Positions 1-11,026 of a stretch of DNA of 64,000 nt are shown here, one piece after another (positions within the stretch are counted from its first letter, which is position 1; the number at the start of each line of letters is the position of its first letter). Location of the stretch: the NCBI GenBank assembly GCA_009731375.1, contig BJOX01000011.1, positions 338,081 through 402,080 on the forward strand, read 5' to 3'. The translations under genes were made by a program, and so were the position numbers. Under the pieces are notes generated by a model that had not been told where the DNA came from, searched no databases, and was given only the letters and a program-made list of their open reading frames with translations. Source of the DNA: Paulinella micropora. Lineage: Eukaryota; Cercozoa; Imbricatea; Euglyphida.

Positions 1-437
1 GTTGAGCTTTAAATAACCCCACCTGGGTCCTCATTTATCGAGTTTACAACTCGATCAATGCGGCACCGGGGTCCCATACCACTTGTGTCAGGTTCTTATG
101 CGAAGAGCGCGGCCGCTAGTGCTGGCCCTATGGGTCAAGGCGGTAATCGTTCGTTTAGACGTTCCCCGTGGGAGTGCGCCTGCGGGTGGCGATGGCTACT
201 CGGCCGGGGTGGGGTGGTCGAGTGCTCGCGTACCTGACGGGCAACCTGAATCACGTAGAGCCAGCAATCCTGGTGCATCTCGATCACCCTCCCCAACCTC
301 GGAAGAGAAGTCACGTCCGGAAAGGTCTGGTCACGGCGTGTGGCAAGCGGTACCGCCACCGAGGAGGTGGCGGAGGAAGGTACGAAATGAGCTGGATAAG
401 AGATGTTGCATAGNNNNNNNNNNNATTTAATCCGCAA
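1..437 (+). other. LINE 5' flank or untranslated region
   Basis: This is non-repetitive sequence leading into the LINE ORF, interrupted by a gap at 414-424. No coding signal stands out, and the short ORFs here are not supported by any motif. It is probably the 5' untranslated region of the downstream non-LTR element or its host flank. Because the gap lies immediately before the first Met, the true 5' end of the ORF cannot be fixed. Confidence 0.45.
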
Positions 438-3400
438 ATGCCGCCCGCTACCTCTGCCCGCGAATTCCACCTCGACTTCCCCGAGACCGAGAATTCGGAG
501 CTCTCGCGTGCGTCTTGTGAAGAGGCGGAGAAGATGGTGCGGCTGCTGCGGGAGCGTAAGTTCTTCACGGGAAAGGTTCACGTTGCAACGGGTAGGACTT
601 TCCGGGAAAGAGAGAAGCAGCGGGCTGCACGGGGGGGTGCCCAGTATGTAGAGATGCAGAGGGAGCTTCGCAAGCAGGGATTTGGCTACTGGGTGCTCGA
701 CGTGGAAGTCGACGAGCCCCAGGGCGAAGCCTCAAGCGGTGAATCTCCCTTGGCGGAGTGGGGCGGGATGCGGGAGCTGGAGGAGCTGGGGCGGAGGGTG
801 CAGGATGGGCCGTGGAGGGTGGCGGAGGGCTCCAGGCGGGCTCAACCGAAGCGCAGGCATCGGCATCAGCTTCGTTCTTCCCAATTTGTGAAAGGCTTCC
901 CACTGAGGGTGGCCTCACATAATTGGCAAGGCAAAGTGGGTGCGGATAGCCCAGGCTTTGGGGAATGGCCGGAGCACTACAAGGAGCGAGGCTGGGTGAT
1001 CGTCGGAGTCCAGGAGCACAACCTATCGTCGCAGAAGGTGGAGAAGCTCCAAGTCGACGGCTTCGCAGTCCTCGGCAAAGCGGCTGCAACTGGTGCGGGC
1101 TCGCGTCTCTTGGGGGGAGTCTTGACGTTGGTGGCCAACTATCTGGCACCGTGCGCTACCATTGTACAGGCGCCTGTTCCACACCCACAGCAATTGTGGG
1201 TGAGGCTGTCGTCTGGGAGCGCGACGGCGTCGGATGTGTTCGTCGGCAACGGCTACTTCCCCCAAGAAAATCAACGAGAGGAATCTATTGCAGCCTATGA
1301 GGCGTGGCAGGCGGCCGTCTCCTACTTCGCCACCAAAGGTCATGTGGTTACGGTTGGTGATGCTAATGCTAAGCTGGGGCCCGCCAGAATAGCGCGGGAG
1401 GAGGGAGTGGTGGGCCTCTTTGGCGAGATAGATGGGAGGGGTAGAGGGGTTAGGAGTGAGAATGGTGAGTTGCTGGCTGCGATGCTTGTTGCCACGGGGT
1501 TGCGCAATCTCAGTGGGTTTTCGCAACCACGGGGGGACAAATATTGGTGGTCTAGGCAGGAAAATGTAGGTGGACGAAGGCATCTACTGGATTACATCTG
1601 CGTCTCTTCCGAGCTGGCGGAGGAGGCAAGCTTCGGCGTCGACGAGGTAGACCTTGATACCGACCACAAAGCTGTGTGGGCGGAACTGGTCTGGGGGGGA
1701 CAGCCACCCCCCAAAAAGCAGGTAAAGAGGTACAAAGCATTCAAGGCAGAGCGCTTGATAGGCAGGGTAGTTGAGGGTAAGGAGAGTGAGCTGTCTAAGC
1801 TTAGGTTGAAGTACGACGAGACCTTTGCAGCTGGTATATCGGGGCTGTTGCCAGATGGCCTCCCAGATCTATCAGCAGTGGAGGACCCGGATGAGCTTCA
1901 GCAGGAGGTAGATAGGGTCGCTAGCTTAGTGGTCCGAGCTTTCACGGGCGCAGCCGTGAAGGTCTTGGGAGTTCGGGTGATTAGGCCAGGGTTTACTAAT
2001 GCATGGTTTGATGAGAGTCTTAGGGAAGCGATTGCGCGACGGAGAGAGGCATACGGCCTCTGGCGAAGGAATGAGGCCAACCGAGAGGCCTGGCAAAGAT
2101 ATAAAGAAGCGAGGAAGGCGGTCAGAAGGTTATGCAAGGAGAAGAAGGAGCAAGCGTGGAAGCGGGTCCAGAATGACACCGCTGCCAACTTCAGGAGCGC
2201 TACCATGGCCACGTACTGGAAGCTGTCAAAGCGTTTGGGCGGGGTTCGGCGGTCGAACGCTTCTGCTCCTGTTCGGAAGCCCGATGGCACTCTGGCATGC
2301 ACACTCCGGGAAAAACTACAAGAATGGGAAGAATACCGCCGACGTATGGTGGTCCCCAAAGAAAACCAGTTTTTGGAGGATGCATGTGTAGAGGAAGTCG
2401 GTTCTGATGAGGAAGCAGCGCGGATTGAGCCCGAGCGGAAGGCCCGCGAAACCTTCCAGTATAACGACAACCTGCGCGACCAATTCGAGGCCATGGCGCA
2501 AGCCGAGGAGATCCGGACTGAGACGGGCCCGCTGGACTATGATTACACCGAGAAGGAAGTGGAGCTCTGCCAGGAAAATCTCCAGAATCACAAAGCGTGC
2601 TCACCGGATAAGATCAAGAACGAGATGCTCAAGTACGGAGGCACGCGGATTGTGAGCTTTCTGGTGCGCTTCTTCAACTGGTTGAAATCGTGCGAATACA
2701 CCCCCAGCGACTGGGGCAAAGCGATTATCGTCAACATCCCAAAAGGAGGCGACCCAACCGATCCGGAAAATTGGAGAGACATCGCGATTCTGAGCTGTCT
2801 GGGTAAGATGTATCTGTCCCTTATGGCGGCGAGGCTTACGGCTTTCATCGATCAGCCGGGCAGGCTTCGCCCAGAGCAGGGTGGGTTCCGGCCAAAACGT
2901 AGTACGGGGGACCAGATTTTTGTCCTTAAGGAGCGTCTGCGCCTTAGACAACAAGCTGGCCTCCGTTCTTTCGTTTTGTTCGTGGATCTGAGAAAGGCAT
3001 TCCCTACGGTTTGGCGGGCCGGGTTGTTTCAGAGGCTAACCCAGATGGGGGTACAGGGCAAGTTCTATCGCATTCTGCGGCGTTTTTACCGAAGAACGTC
3101 ATCGCGAGTGCTAGTCGATGGCGAACTCACTGGTGAAGTGCTGGAAGAGATGGGAGTTCAGCAAGGGTCGCCGTTGTCACCGTCGCTGTTCAACGTCTTC
3201 ATGGATGAGCTAACGGTCCGAATCGCGAAAGAGTTGGAGATCGAGGACCTCAACCGCATCGAAGACATACGGACCCTGCTTTACGCCGACGACGTTGCGG
3301 TAATTGCGCATAGTGTCACGGAGCTTCAACAGATTGTAAATGTCGTGGCGACATTCGTGGAGGACTATCGGCTTGAAATCAACCTGAAACCGGGCAAGAC

Positions 3401-4750
3401 GGAAGTCATGCCGATATACGGGCACGCCAAGTCAAAAAAGTCGCCCCCATGCGTGAGGTTCCGGGGCAAGGTTCTCAACGTCACCGACCACTACAAATAC
3501 CTGGGAGTTCTGCTCACGGACACCCTCTCCGATAAACCGCAAGCGAAGCGGGCGGCGGAAATCACTGTAGCGGGAACGGCTGCCTGCTACCCCCTCTGGA
3601 TTGCCCATGAAGTTCCAGCGCGTCTTCGGCTGATGAATTGGCAGCAAATGGTTGGCGCAAAGTTGCTTTACGCATCGGCTTTTTGGGATCTGCCGGGCGC
3701 CAACAAGCTGAGTAAGCTGGAGGGCGCGTTGGTAGCGCCCCTGCGGGTCATCTTGGGTGTTGGTACGCGCACAAGCGGCTGCATCACCAGGGGTTTAGGC
3801 CGCACGCCGAGTTTTAGCATCCTTGCCAAGGCCCGGCTTCGGTTCCTAGGGCGCATCGAGTTACTGGGCAACACAGCGCTAACACGCAGGCTTTACAACA
3901 CGGGTCGGTGCAAATGGAAGGAAGATACGGAAAATTTGATCTTAGCAGATCACAGGCTGCGGGAGGGCTTGGATGCGCTCAAGCGGGTCGTGAACGAAGA
4001 TGGCACGGTAGATGATAAGGACTGGCGGGCCGCTCTGGCGAACTGGAACGAGGTGGTAAAGCAATGGTCTGTCCGGCAGGAAGTAGCTGGCTGGGAGCGG
4101 CAGGCTAAGCCCTCTGATGGGCTTAGGGTGCTGCTTAGCCAGATGTCTTCCCGCTCTGCTTTCCCACGTTGGCGGGCGCTGGAGGGGGGAAGTCACAACC
4201 TTATCAGAAGGCGATTGTTGAGCTGCAACAATCGCCTTCGCCTCTACCGATCCAAATTTGGCTCATGCTCGCCGGACTGCTCAAGCTGTTTCGCCTTGTG
4301 TGGCACTGAGGTTAACGAGTCGTTACGTCACTTCCTGCTGCATTGCCCAACGTTTGCGAGCTCTCGTGAGGCACTGTTTAAGTTTATCGATGAGGCGCAA
4401 GCCCGGCAGCCCCTCATGCTGAATCGAGGAGGGCTTTATCACTGGGAACTGCGGGAGGCGGAGGGGGAGATGATGCTCTTCAAAGAGGAATGGCTGAAGG
4501 GGGAGGATGAAAAGATGGCGGCGATGCTCGGCGTTTTGTTTATCCCTGTCCCAGAAGAGGTGGAGGAGGAGTTAGGAAGGTTTGTTGCCACCATCTGGAA
4601 GGAGTGGGAGGAGTTGGAGGCGCAGACCAGGGAGGCAGAGGGGGCGGAGGAGGAGGAGGAGGTGATCGACCTCACGGTCGTTCAGGAGGTGGGTAGAAGG
4701 AGGGGAAGGCCTAGTCAGGTAGAATGTCTGGCTAGATCTGTTGTAGGTGG
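438..4750 (+). CDS. LINE ORF: APE-type endonuclease plus reverse transcriptase (non-LTR retrotransposon)
   Basis: A single open frame of about 1,437 residues runs into a gap at 4,751. Residues about 155-420 form an endonuclease/exonuclease/phosphatase fold: HNWQG near 160, a VQEH glutamate, VGDAN and a terminal DTDHKAVW near 405 in the place of the family SDH motif. This enzyme nicks target DNA. Residues about 690-1,000 are a LINE reverse transcriptase, with a KACSPDKI-type segment, RPEQGGFRPKRST, motif A FVDLRKAF near 850, motif B QQGSPLSPSLF, and catalytic YADD near 949. A C-terminal Cys/His cluster near residues 1,260-1,310 (ending H-x4-C) matches the zinc region of many LINEs. The frame is intact, so the element may be young. 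No separate ORF1 is visible. Start Met 438 is a guess because a gap lies just upstream, and the 3' end is lost in the next gap. Confidence 0.93.
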
Positions 4751-5417
4751 NNNNNNNNNNNNNNNNNNNNNNNNNNNNNNNNNNNNNNNNNNNNNNNNNN
4801 NNNNNNNNNNNNNNNNNNNNNNNNNNNNNNNNNNNNNNNNNNNNNNNNNNNNNNNNNNNNNNNNNNNNNNNNNNNNNNNNNNNNNNNNNNNNNNNNNNNN
4901 NNNNNNNNNNNNNNNNNNNNNNNNNNNNNNNNNNNNNNNNNNNNNNNNNNNNNNNNNNNNNNNNNNNNNNNNNNNNNNNNNNNNNNNNNNNNNNNNNNNN
5001 NNNNNNNNNNNNNNNNNNNNNNNNNNNNNNNNNNNNNNNNNNNNNNNNNNNNNNNNNNNNNNNNNNNNNNNNNNNNNNNNNNNNNNNNNNNNNNNNNNNN
5101 NNNNNNNNNNNNNNNNNNNNNNNNNNNNNNNNNNNNNNNNNNNNNNNNNNNNNNNNNNNNNNNNNNNNNNNNNNNNNNNNNNNNNNNNNNNNNNNNNNNN
5201 NNNNNNNNNNNNNNNNNNNNNNNNNNNNNNNNNNNNNNNNNNNNNNNNNNNNNNNNNNNNNNNNNNNNNNNNNNNNNNNNNNNNNNNNNNNNNNNNNNNN
5301 NNNNNNNNNNNNNNNNNNNNNNNNNNNNNNNNNNNNNNNNNNNNNNNNNNNNNNNNNNNNNNNNNNNNNNNNNNNNNNNNNNNNNNNNNNNNNNNNNNNN
5401 NNNNNNNNNNNNNNNNN
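4751..5417. other. Assembly gap
   Basis: This is a run of N. It hides the LINE C-terminus, its 3' UTR and its tail. Confidence 1.
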
Positions 5418-5436
5418 TATTATTATTATTATTATT

Positions 5437-5496
<60 letters not shown>

Positions 5497-5527
5497 ATTA
5501 TTATTGTTGTTATTATTGTTGTTATTA
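5418..5527 (+). repeat. (TAT)n/(TGT)n trinucleotide array
   Basis: Alternating TAT and TGT trinucleotides run directly into the first SINE head. It may be the tail of a preceding retroposon lost in the gap. Confidence 0.9.
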
Positions 5528-5796
5528 TGGACACCGTGATAGCCCAGTGGTCAAGTTCTACCATCTGGGCCCTGTCGCCAGTTCGATTCCCGTCGGTGCC
5601 ACCAGTATTTTCATTGAACATACCGGTCCGTTTCTGGACCAGTATTTTCATTGAACATACCGGCCCGTCTGGAAGTGTTGGAACTGCCCTTGCGGGGGTG
5701 TCATTAGAGCTTATCGTCAATTCTTCGTACTCCCCTCACGGGTGAGACGATGGAGGCGCATGTGCAGAAATGCATCAGCCATTGACAGAGAAGCAC

Positions 5797-5839
<43 letters not shown>

Positions 5840-5849
5840 GCTCTTATTA
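5528..5849 (+). mobile_element. tRNA-derived SINE, copy 1, with (TTA)n tail
   Basis: The head carries an RNA polymerase III A-box-like TAGCCCAGTGGT and a B-box-like AGTTCGATTCCC at tRNA spacing. A tRNA-unrelated body of about 200 bp follows, ending in GACAGAGAAGCAC and a (TTA)n tail. Compared with copy 2 it has an internal tandem duplication of the CCAGTATTTTCATTGAACATACCGG segment at about 5,603-5,665, though the repeat unit is written out only in part by these bases. Retroposition by a LINE is inferred from the tailed structure. Confidence 0.85.
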
Positions 5850-6126
5850 TGGACACCGTGATAGCCCAGTGGTCAAGTTCTACCATCTGGGCCCTGTCGC
5901 CAGTTCGATTCCCGTCGGTGCCACCAGTATTTTCATTGAACATACCGGCCCGTCTGGAAGTGTTGGAACTGCCCGTGCGGGGGTGTCATTAGAGCCTATC
6001 GTCAATTGTTCGTACTCCCCTCACGGGTGAGACGATGGAGGCGCATGTGCAGATTTGCATCAGCCATTGACAGAGAAGCACTATTGCTCTTATTATTATT
6101 GTTATTTTTATTATCATCATCATCAC
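5850..6126 (+). mobile_element. tRNA-derived SINE, copy 2
   Basis: This is the same family and orientation as the copy just upstream. It begins at GACACCGTGATAGCC, has the same A and B boxes, and ends at the AGAAGCAC terminus followed by a short mixed TTA/TCA tail. It lacks the internal duplication seen in copy 1. A third, minus-strand copy lies at 45,183-45,303. Confidence 0.85.
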
Positions 6127-6147
6127 TATGGAATGCAGTGTATGTAA

Positions 6148-6197
<50 letters not shown>

Positions 6198-6576
6198 TTT
6201 CTTTTTCCTTTCCTTTACTTTCCTCTCCTTTCATTTCTTTTTATTTTCATTGTTTTCTTTCTTGCCCTTGTTTCCTTTATTTTAAAATATATATATATTT
6301 TCCCCCCCCTCCTTTCTCTCCTTTCTTTCCTTTCTTTTTTTCCTTTCTTTTTTTCCTTTCTTTCTTTCCTTTCTTTCCTTTCTTTCCTTCTTTTCTTTGT
6401 TTTCCTTTCTTGCTTTCCTTTCTTGCTTTTTCTTTCTTGCTTTTCCTTTCTTGCTTTCTTTTCTTTCTTTTTATTTCTTTATTTTCTTTCTTTTCTTTCT
6501 TTCTTTCTTTCTTTCTTTTCTTTCTTTCTTTCTTTTCTTTTCTTTCTTTCTTTTTATTTCTTTCTTTTCTTTCTTT

Positions 6577-6613
<37 letters not shown>

Positions 6614-6876
6614 TCTTTCTTTCTTCTCTTTCTTCACTGTCTTTTTTTCTTTTTCTTTCTTTTTCTTTCTTTTTCTTTTCTTTCTTTTCTTTCTTCATTT
6701 CTTTCTTTCTTTTCTTTTCTTTTCTTTCTTTTCTTTTCTTTTCTTTTTTCTGCCTTCCTTCCTTCATTCCTTCCTTCCTTTCTTTCTTTCTTTCTTTCTT
6801 TCTATCTTTCTTTCTTGCTTTCTTTCTGTCTGTCTGTCTAGGTAGGTAGGTAGGTAGGTAGATAGATGGATGGATG

Positions 6877-6921
<45 letters not shown>

Positions 6922-7006
6922 GTAGGTAGGTAGGTAGGTAGGTAGTTAGGTAGGTAGATAGGTAGGTAGGTAGATAGATGATAGATAGTTTCCTTCCTTC
7001 ATTCCT

Positions 7007-7042
<36 letters not shown>

Positions 7043-7043
7043 T

Positions 7044-7087
<44 letters not shown>

Positions 7088-7399
7088 NNNNNNNNNNTTT
7101 TTTTTTTTTTTTTCTTTCTTTCTTTTTACGCAAATACTTTTAATAAGAGAATACTTGCCACTAGTAGGAATAAGTGGGAAGCGTTGTTTGTTTCTTTCTT
7201 CCTTCCTTCCTTCCTTCCTTCCTTTCTTTCTTTCTTTCTTTCTGTCTGTCTGTCTTTCTGTCTTTCTTTCCTTCCTTCCTTCCTTCTTCCTTCTTTCTTT
7301 CTTTCTTTCTTTCTTTTTTTTTCTTTCTTTCTTTCTTTCTTTTTACGCAAATACTTTTTAAGAGAATACTTGCCACTATTAGGAATACGTGGGAAGCGT

Positions 7400-7439
<40 letters not shown>

Positions 7440-7463
7440 TCCTTCCTTCCTTCCTTCCTTCCT

Positions 7464-7495
<32 letters not shown>

Positions 7496-7497
7496 AC
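6148..7497 (+). repeat. (CTTT)n pyrimidine arrays with an embedded (GGTA)n/(GATA)n block and poly(T)
   Basis: More than 1.3 kb is almost purely CTTT-type on the plus strand, interrupted by (GGTA)n/(GATA)n at 6,840-6,990 and by poly(T) with a gap at 7,088-7,097. A unit of about 60 bp beginning ACGCAAATACTTTT is present at 7,128 and 7,346, each copy followed by a fresh (CTTT)n. The long ORFs across this block only translate the microsatellite. No gene is seen. Confidence 0.95.
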
Positions 7498-8589
7498 GCA
7501 GATGATGATGATTAGTAATACTAGAAATGGTGGATATACAGTGTCCGGATTTGTATTTCCATTAGTAGATAATTTGTATTAAGTTTATGTATTATTATAG
7601 TCCCGGTATTCAAAACCACCGCTAGTCAGCACCCGGAGATTTCACATATTGATATTAATATTAATAGTGTAATGAATAAAATTTAATAGCCTGGTGTAAG
7701 TAATCATGCACAGCGGGCCGGAAACGTAACGGCTGAGTGCTAGCACTACCGGAAACGTAACGGCTGAGGACTAGCACTACCGGAACTTTGAACGTAACGG
7801 CTGAGGCCCCCGCTAGCACCCCCCTTTTTTTTTGAAGCCTAAGTTTTTTTTTCTTTTTTTAAATTTATTATTATTATTGTATTATTTTTTACGCAATTAA
7901 TCATAGATAGCAATTTGAAAAATAGCCACTCACCTAAGCAAAGAAAGAAGCAAAGGTAGTGGAGGAGTGTAGGAAAGGAGTTGGGGGGTGCTGCTTGCAG
8001 TGCACAAAAACAACAGTGAAATCTTGCACAGAGGCCCATAAAGCGGCACGTCAAGACACTCGTTGTGTGTACGATTTTGACACCTCAGGCAGTGTGTTTG
8101 GAGGGTGTAGGGTGCATAGAAAGTGTACTTAGTGGAACAGAAACATTAGGGAGCTCACTGGTGTGATTGTCGAGCCAGAGGAGTGCTTAACAAACACACA
8201 CAAGGAGAAGGAAAACACCCTCCTATCAGTTCTGTCAACACTCCTACACGTATACCTAAACATACTCCTCACGAGGAGAATAACCAACAATTACACGCTC
8301 TAACTCTTGTTTGTACTGCCACGAACACGTAACACACACAAACGTTGTTGGCACGTCAATACGTGCAACGAGGCAGAAGAAAAACAAACAAACGACACAC
8401 ATACAGAATCCTATTCCTTTGGAATAAAACCTGTTTATACAAACAACACCCATCCCACACCAAAGAAGGTAGCCATCTCTCAAAGGGATGGTAGGCCAGT
8501 CTATTAAGACATAGGCCGGGGGAATTGAGTGTAAATTGAAGACAGTGAGGCCAAAAAGGTGTGTGTTTTGGGAACGATTTTTATTTTTG
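7498..8589. other. No gene recognised; short tandem repeat at 7,718-7,819
   Basis: The sequence is unique and AT-rich with no supported gene. At 7,718-7,819 a unit of about 31 bp (CCGGAAACGTAACGGCTGAG followed by about 11 bp) occurs three times, the third copy diverged. The rest may be the left flank or a decayed 5' LTR of the element that follows, but no matching terminal repeat was found. Confidence 0.5.
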
Positions 8590-8960
8590 TTCACAAACAA
8601 CGAAACACACACCCCACATCACACTCAAACACTCCAAACGTGTTGTGTGGTGTCATATAGGTCAGCAAGGACAAGAACTCGGATATCGAACAGCTCCCAA
8701 GACATCAACGACAAGTGTGTGAAGAGTCACCAGCACTCGGTACACACACAGGCATACACACTCTTGTAGACACACAGACGAGACACACACCTCACATCAC
8801 ACCCAAGCACTAACAACGTGTGTGTGGTGTCAAGTAGGTCACCAAGAACAAAAAGCTAGGACACCGAGCAACTCACAAGGCATCAGCAGTTGTTGTGTGA
8901 AGAGTCAGCAGCACTTGGTACACACAAATACATACACACACACGAGAACACTCACAAACA
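8590..8960 (+). repeat. Tandem duplication of about 180 bp, CA-rich
   Basis: Two diverged copies of about 180 bp follow each other. Both contain a GTGTGGTGTCA segment, a TAGGTCA..AAG segment, a GTGTGAAGAGTCA segment and a GGTACACACA end. The region is rich in ACAC dinucleotides. No coding function is apparent. It may be leader sequence of the downstream retroelement. Confidence 0.75.
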
Positions 8961-9457
8961 CACCCCCCCACAACTCAAAAAAATGCAAAGCTTCGGTTGG
9001 TTTTTGAGTTGGGAAAGGTTCTTTCACAAAAGGACAATAGCAGTGACCTATTGGGCTGAGCCCCGAAAGGATCATTGAAAACCTTTTTGAACGATTCTTG
9101 ATTCTGTACGCAAGAGGGTGGAGTAAGGTTGCTAACCGACTTGTTTGTGAAGCACAAGTGTGGTGTACTTTGTCAGGGTGCACACACACGTACACATCGT
9201 CTGGCTTGGCAGAAGGAACAGCAAGGCTTCCCCCGACAGAGGGGGAGGGTGAGTCCACCAATTCCTTGACTGTTATTTGTTGATTGTTGTGTTGGGTGTG
9301 AGTTGGTTGTCGTGTGGTATAACATCGTCGTGCTTGACACAAGCATTGGCGACACAGTGAACAGAACGCACGACAACAAAAACCATACACAACAGCATAC
9401 TTACACAACACGAGAACATACGACTCCATCTGCTCGTTTCAACCCTTCAGGGGCACA

Positions 9458-10993
9458 TTGAACATGACGTGGATAGGCTCTAAAACGAGATCATCCATCG
9501 CTATAAAACTCGACATGTCTGACAAGGCAGACGGTAACGACACGCCCGCCACAGGCGGCGGTTTTACCACTCCCGCAAGGGGAGGAGGACGAGCACAGGA
9601 GGAACCTGTCCCTCGCTCCCCATTGAGAGGGCCCGACAATGGGTTGGTCATTCCGGCTCGTGCAATTCAAACGAAGGTAGTGCTGGACCGATACCGAGGC
9701 CCAGCCGAGGGATGGCCAGGCAGCCCTCAAGATGACGAGGAACATGGGACAAACCCAAACGACAACTCGATGCATCTTTTCCCGAATAATATGTACGAGG
9801 AGGCAACTTGGTACAGGTGTATGTTCAAGGAACCCTCGATACAAGGGGCTATTGGACTAATGCATTTGTTCAATCCGAGCCTTACTGCAAATGGTACCGC
9901 TACCATACATCATGTTATGGACCTCTACAGGGTTCTAGCAACCGTGCGTGACTCCTTATTAGACGAATGGCAGATAAACCACCAAAGGTACCCAGCTCTG
10001 CTGAATACCTTATTCGTCGAGAAAAAGGATCTGCAACCCTCTCTCACTTTTCCTTTCACACAGGACCCAGATAAAGAACTAGCTATAGACACAAAGTGGC
10101 CCAACTCGGCAGGGTTGCTGGTGTTTATCTCGGAGATACAAGCTTGGAATATAGTTTCAGCACGAAACCTGAGTGCTGCGGTTGCAATTTGGAATCTCAC
10201 CCTCACAGAGCACAAGAGCTGGAAGAAACAGCTTCTCCCCTCTGAGGACGATTCAACAGCAGCTGCCCAAGCCCGGGACACCCTTAACGAGCTGCTTGAT
10301 ACAATCGAACAGCATCAGTGGACCTGGGTGAGTAGGATGGCAACGAAGTTCAAATACTTCAAGGCCACCATGGTGTTTGAGAAGGCTATTAGAGGTGGTA
10401 AGGCGGTGGAGAAGAAAATCGCTCCCCATCCGGCAGTAAAGCTCTATTGGTGCAACTTCCTCGCTATGTGCGAGTTAGTAGCACAGACCATCAGTGACAT
10501 CCTCCGAATTCGACTAGCGAACGAGGTTCATGTTACATATCGCAATCATGGCAGAGCAACCGTCGTCCCAGAGGGAACGACATTCGTCTTCTTTCACAAG
10601 ACGGTAGTTGTCCCGCCCCAGGGAAACCAGGGGGGTGGCGGACACAACCGACCTTCAAACACCACGGAAGAACAAAAGAAAGCGAACGACAAATTGGTCG
10701 AACGAGCTCTGACTCGGCTCGATAAGGCCACAACTTTTGACTATGGCAAGTTTAACCCGCAAGTTAATATTGATTATGGCGAAGGTTTCTTGCTTTTTTT
10801 GGGCTATACGTGTCTAGACAGCACGATTGGACAGTTCAGTCTAACCGCTGCTGACACTAAACAGATATTAGCCAACAAAGCCAGTCGTTGGGCATCCCAA
10901 GACTTGTTAACGCACAAGTGGCCACAATGGGATGAGGAAGCGGGCCGACTGATTCAAGGGGGACAATTGAAGCCTCCCGGGCGACCTCATTAA
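9458..10993 (+). CDS. Gag-like ORF 1 of the Ty3/gypsy-type element (inferred)
   Basis: This intact 511-codon frame shows no motif I recognise. The first 80 residues are Gly/Pro-rich and disordered. The rest reads as a mostly helical globular protein rich in Trp, Leu and Ala. No CCHC zinc knuckle is visible. It lies upstream of, and in the same orientation as, the decayed pol at 13.2-16.8 kb, so a structural (capsid-like) role is inferred from position alone. The Met at 9,458 may not be the true start; one at 9,515 precedes the disordered segment more directly. It ends 33 nt before the next frame, so the two could once have been joined. A captured host gene is an alternative. Confidence 0.5.
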   Translation: MNMTWIGSKTRSSIAIKLDMSDKADGNDTPATGGGFTTPARGGGRAQEEPVPRSPLRGPDNGLVIPARAIQTKVVLDRYRGPAEGWPGSPQDDEEHGTNPNDNSMHLFPNNMYEEATWYRCMFKEPSIQGAIGLMHLFNPSLTANGTATIHHVMDLYRVLATVRDSLLDEWQINHQRYPALLNTLFVEKKDLQPSLTFPFTQDPDKELAIDTKWPNSAGLLVFISEIQAWNIVSARNLSAAVAIWNLTLTEHKSWKKQLLPSEDDSTAAAQARDTLNELLDTIEQHQWTWVSRMATKFKYFKATMVFEKAIRGGKAVEKKIAPHPAVKLYWCNFLAMCELVAQTISDILRIRLANEVHVTYRNHGRATVVPEGTTFVFFHKTVVVPPQGNQGGGGHNRPSNTTEEQKKANDKLVERALTRLDKATTFDYGKFNPQVNIDYGEGFLLFLGYTCLDSTIGQFSLTAADTKQILANKASRWASQDLLTHKWPQWDEEAGRLIQGGQLKPPGRPH

Positions 10994-11026
10994 CAATTTG
11001 TAAAAGGGAGCCAACTGGGGTTTCAT

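Noticed and set aside
5540-5605. A functional tRNA gene
   Set aside because: A and B boxes are present, but there is no complete acceptor stem or cloverleaf, and the same head recurs with a constant body and tail. It is a SINE.
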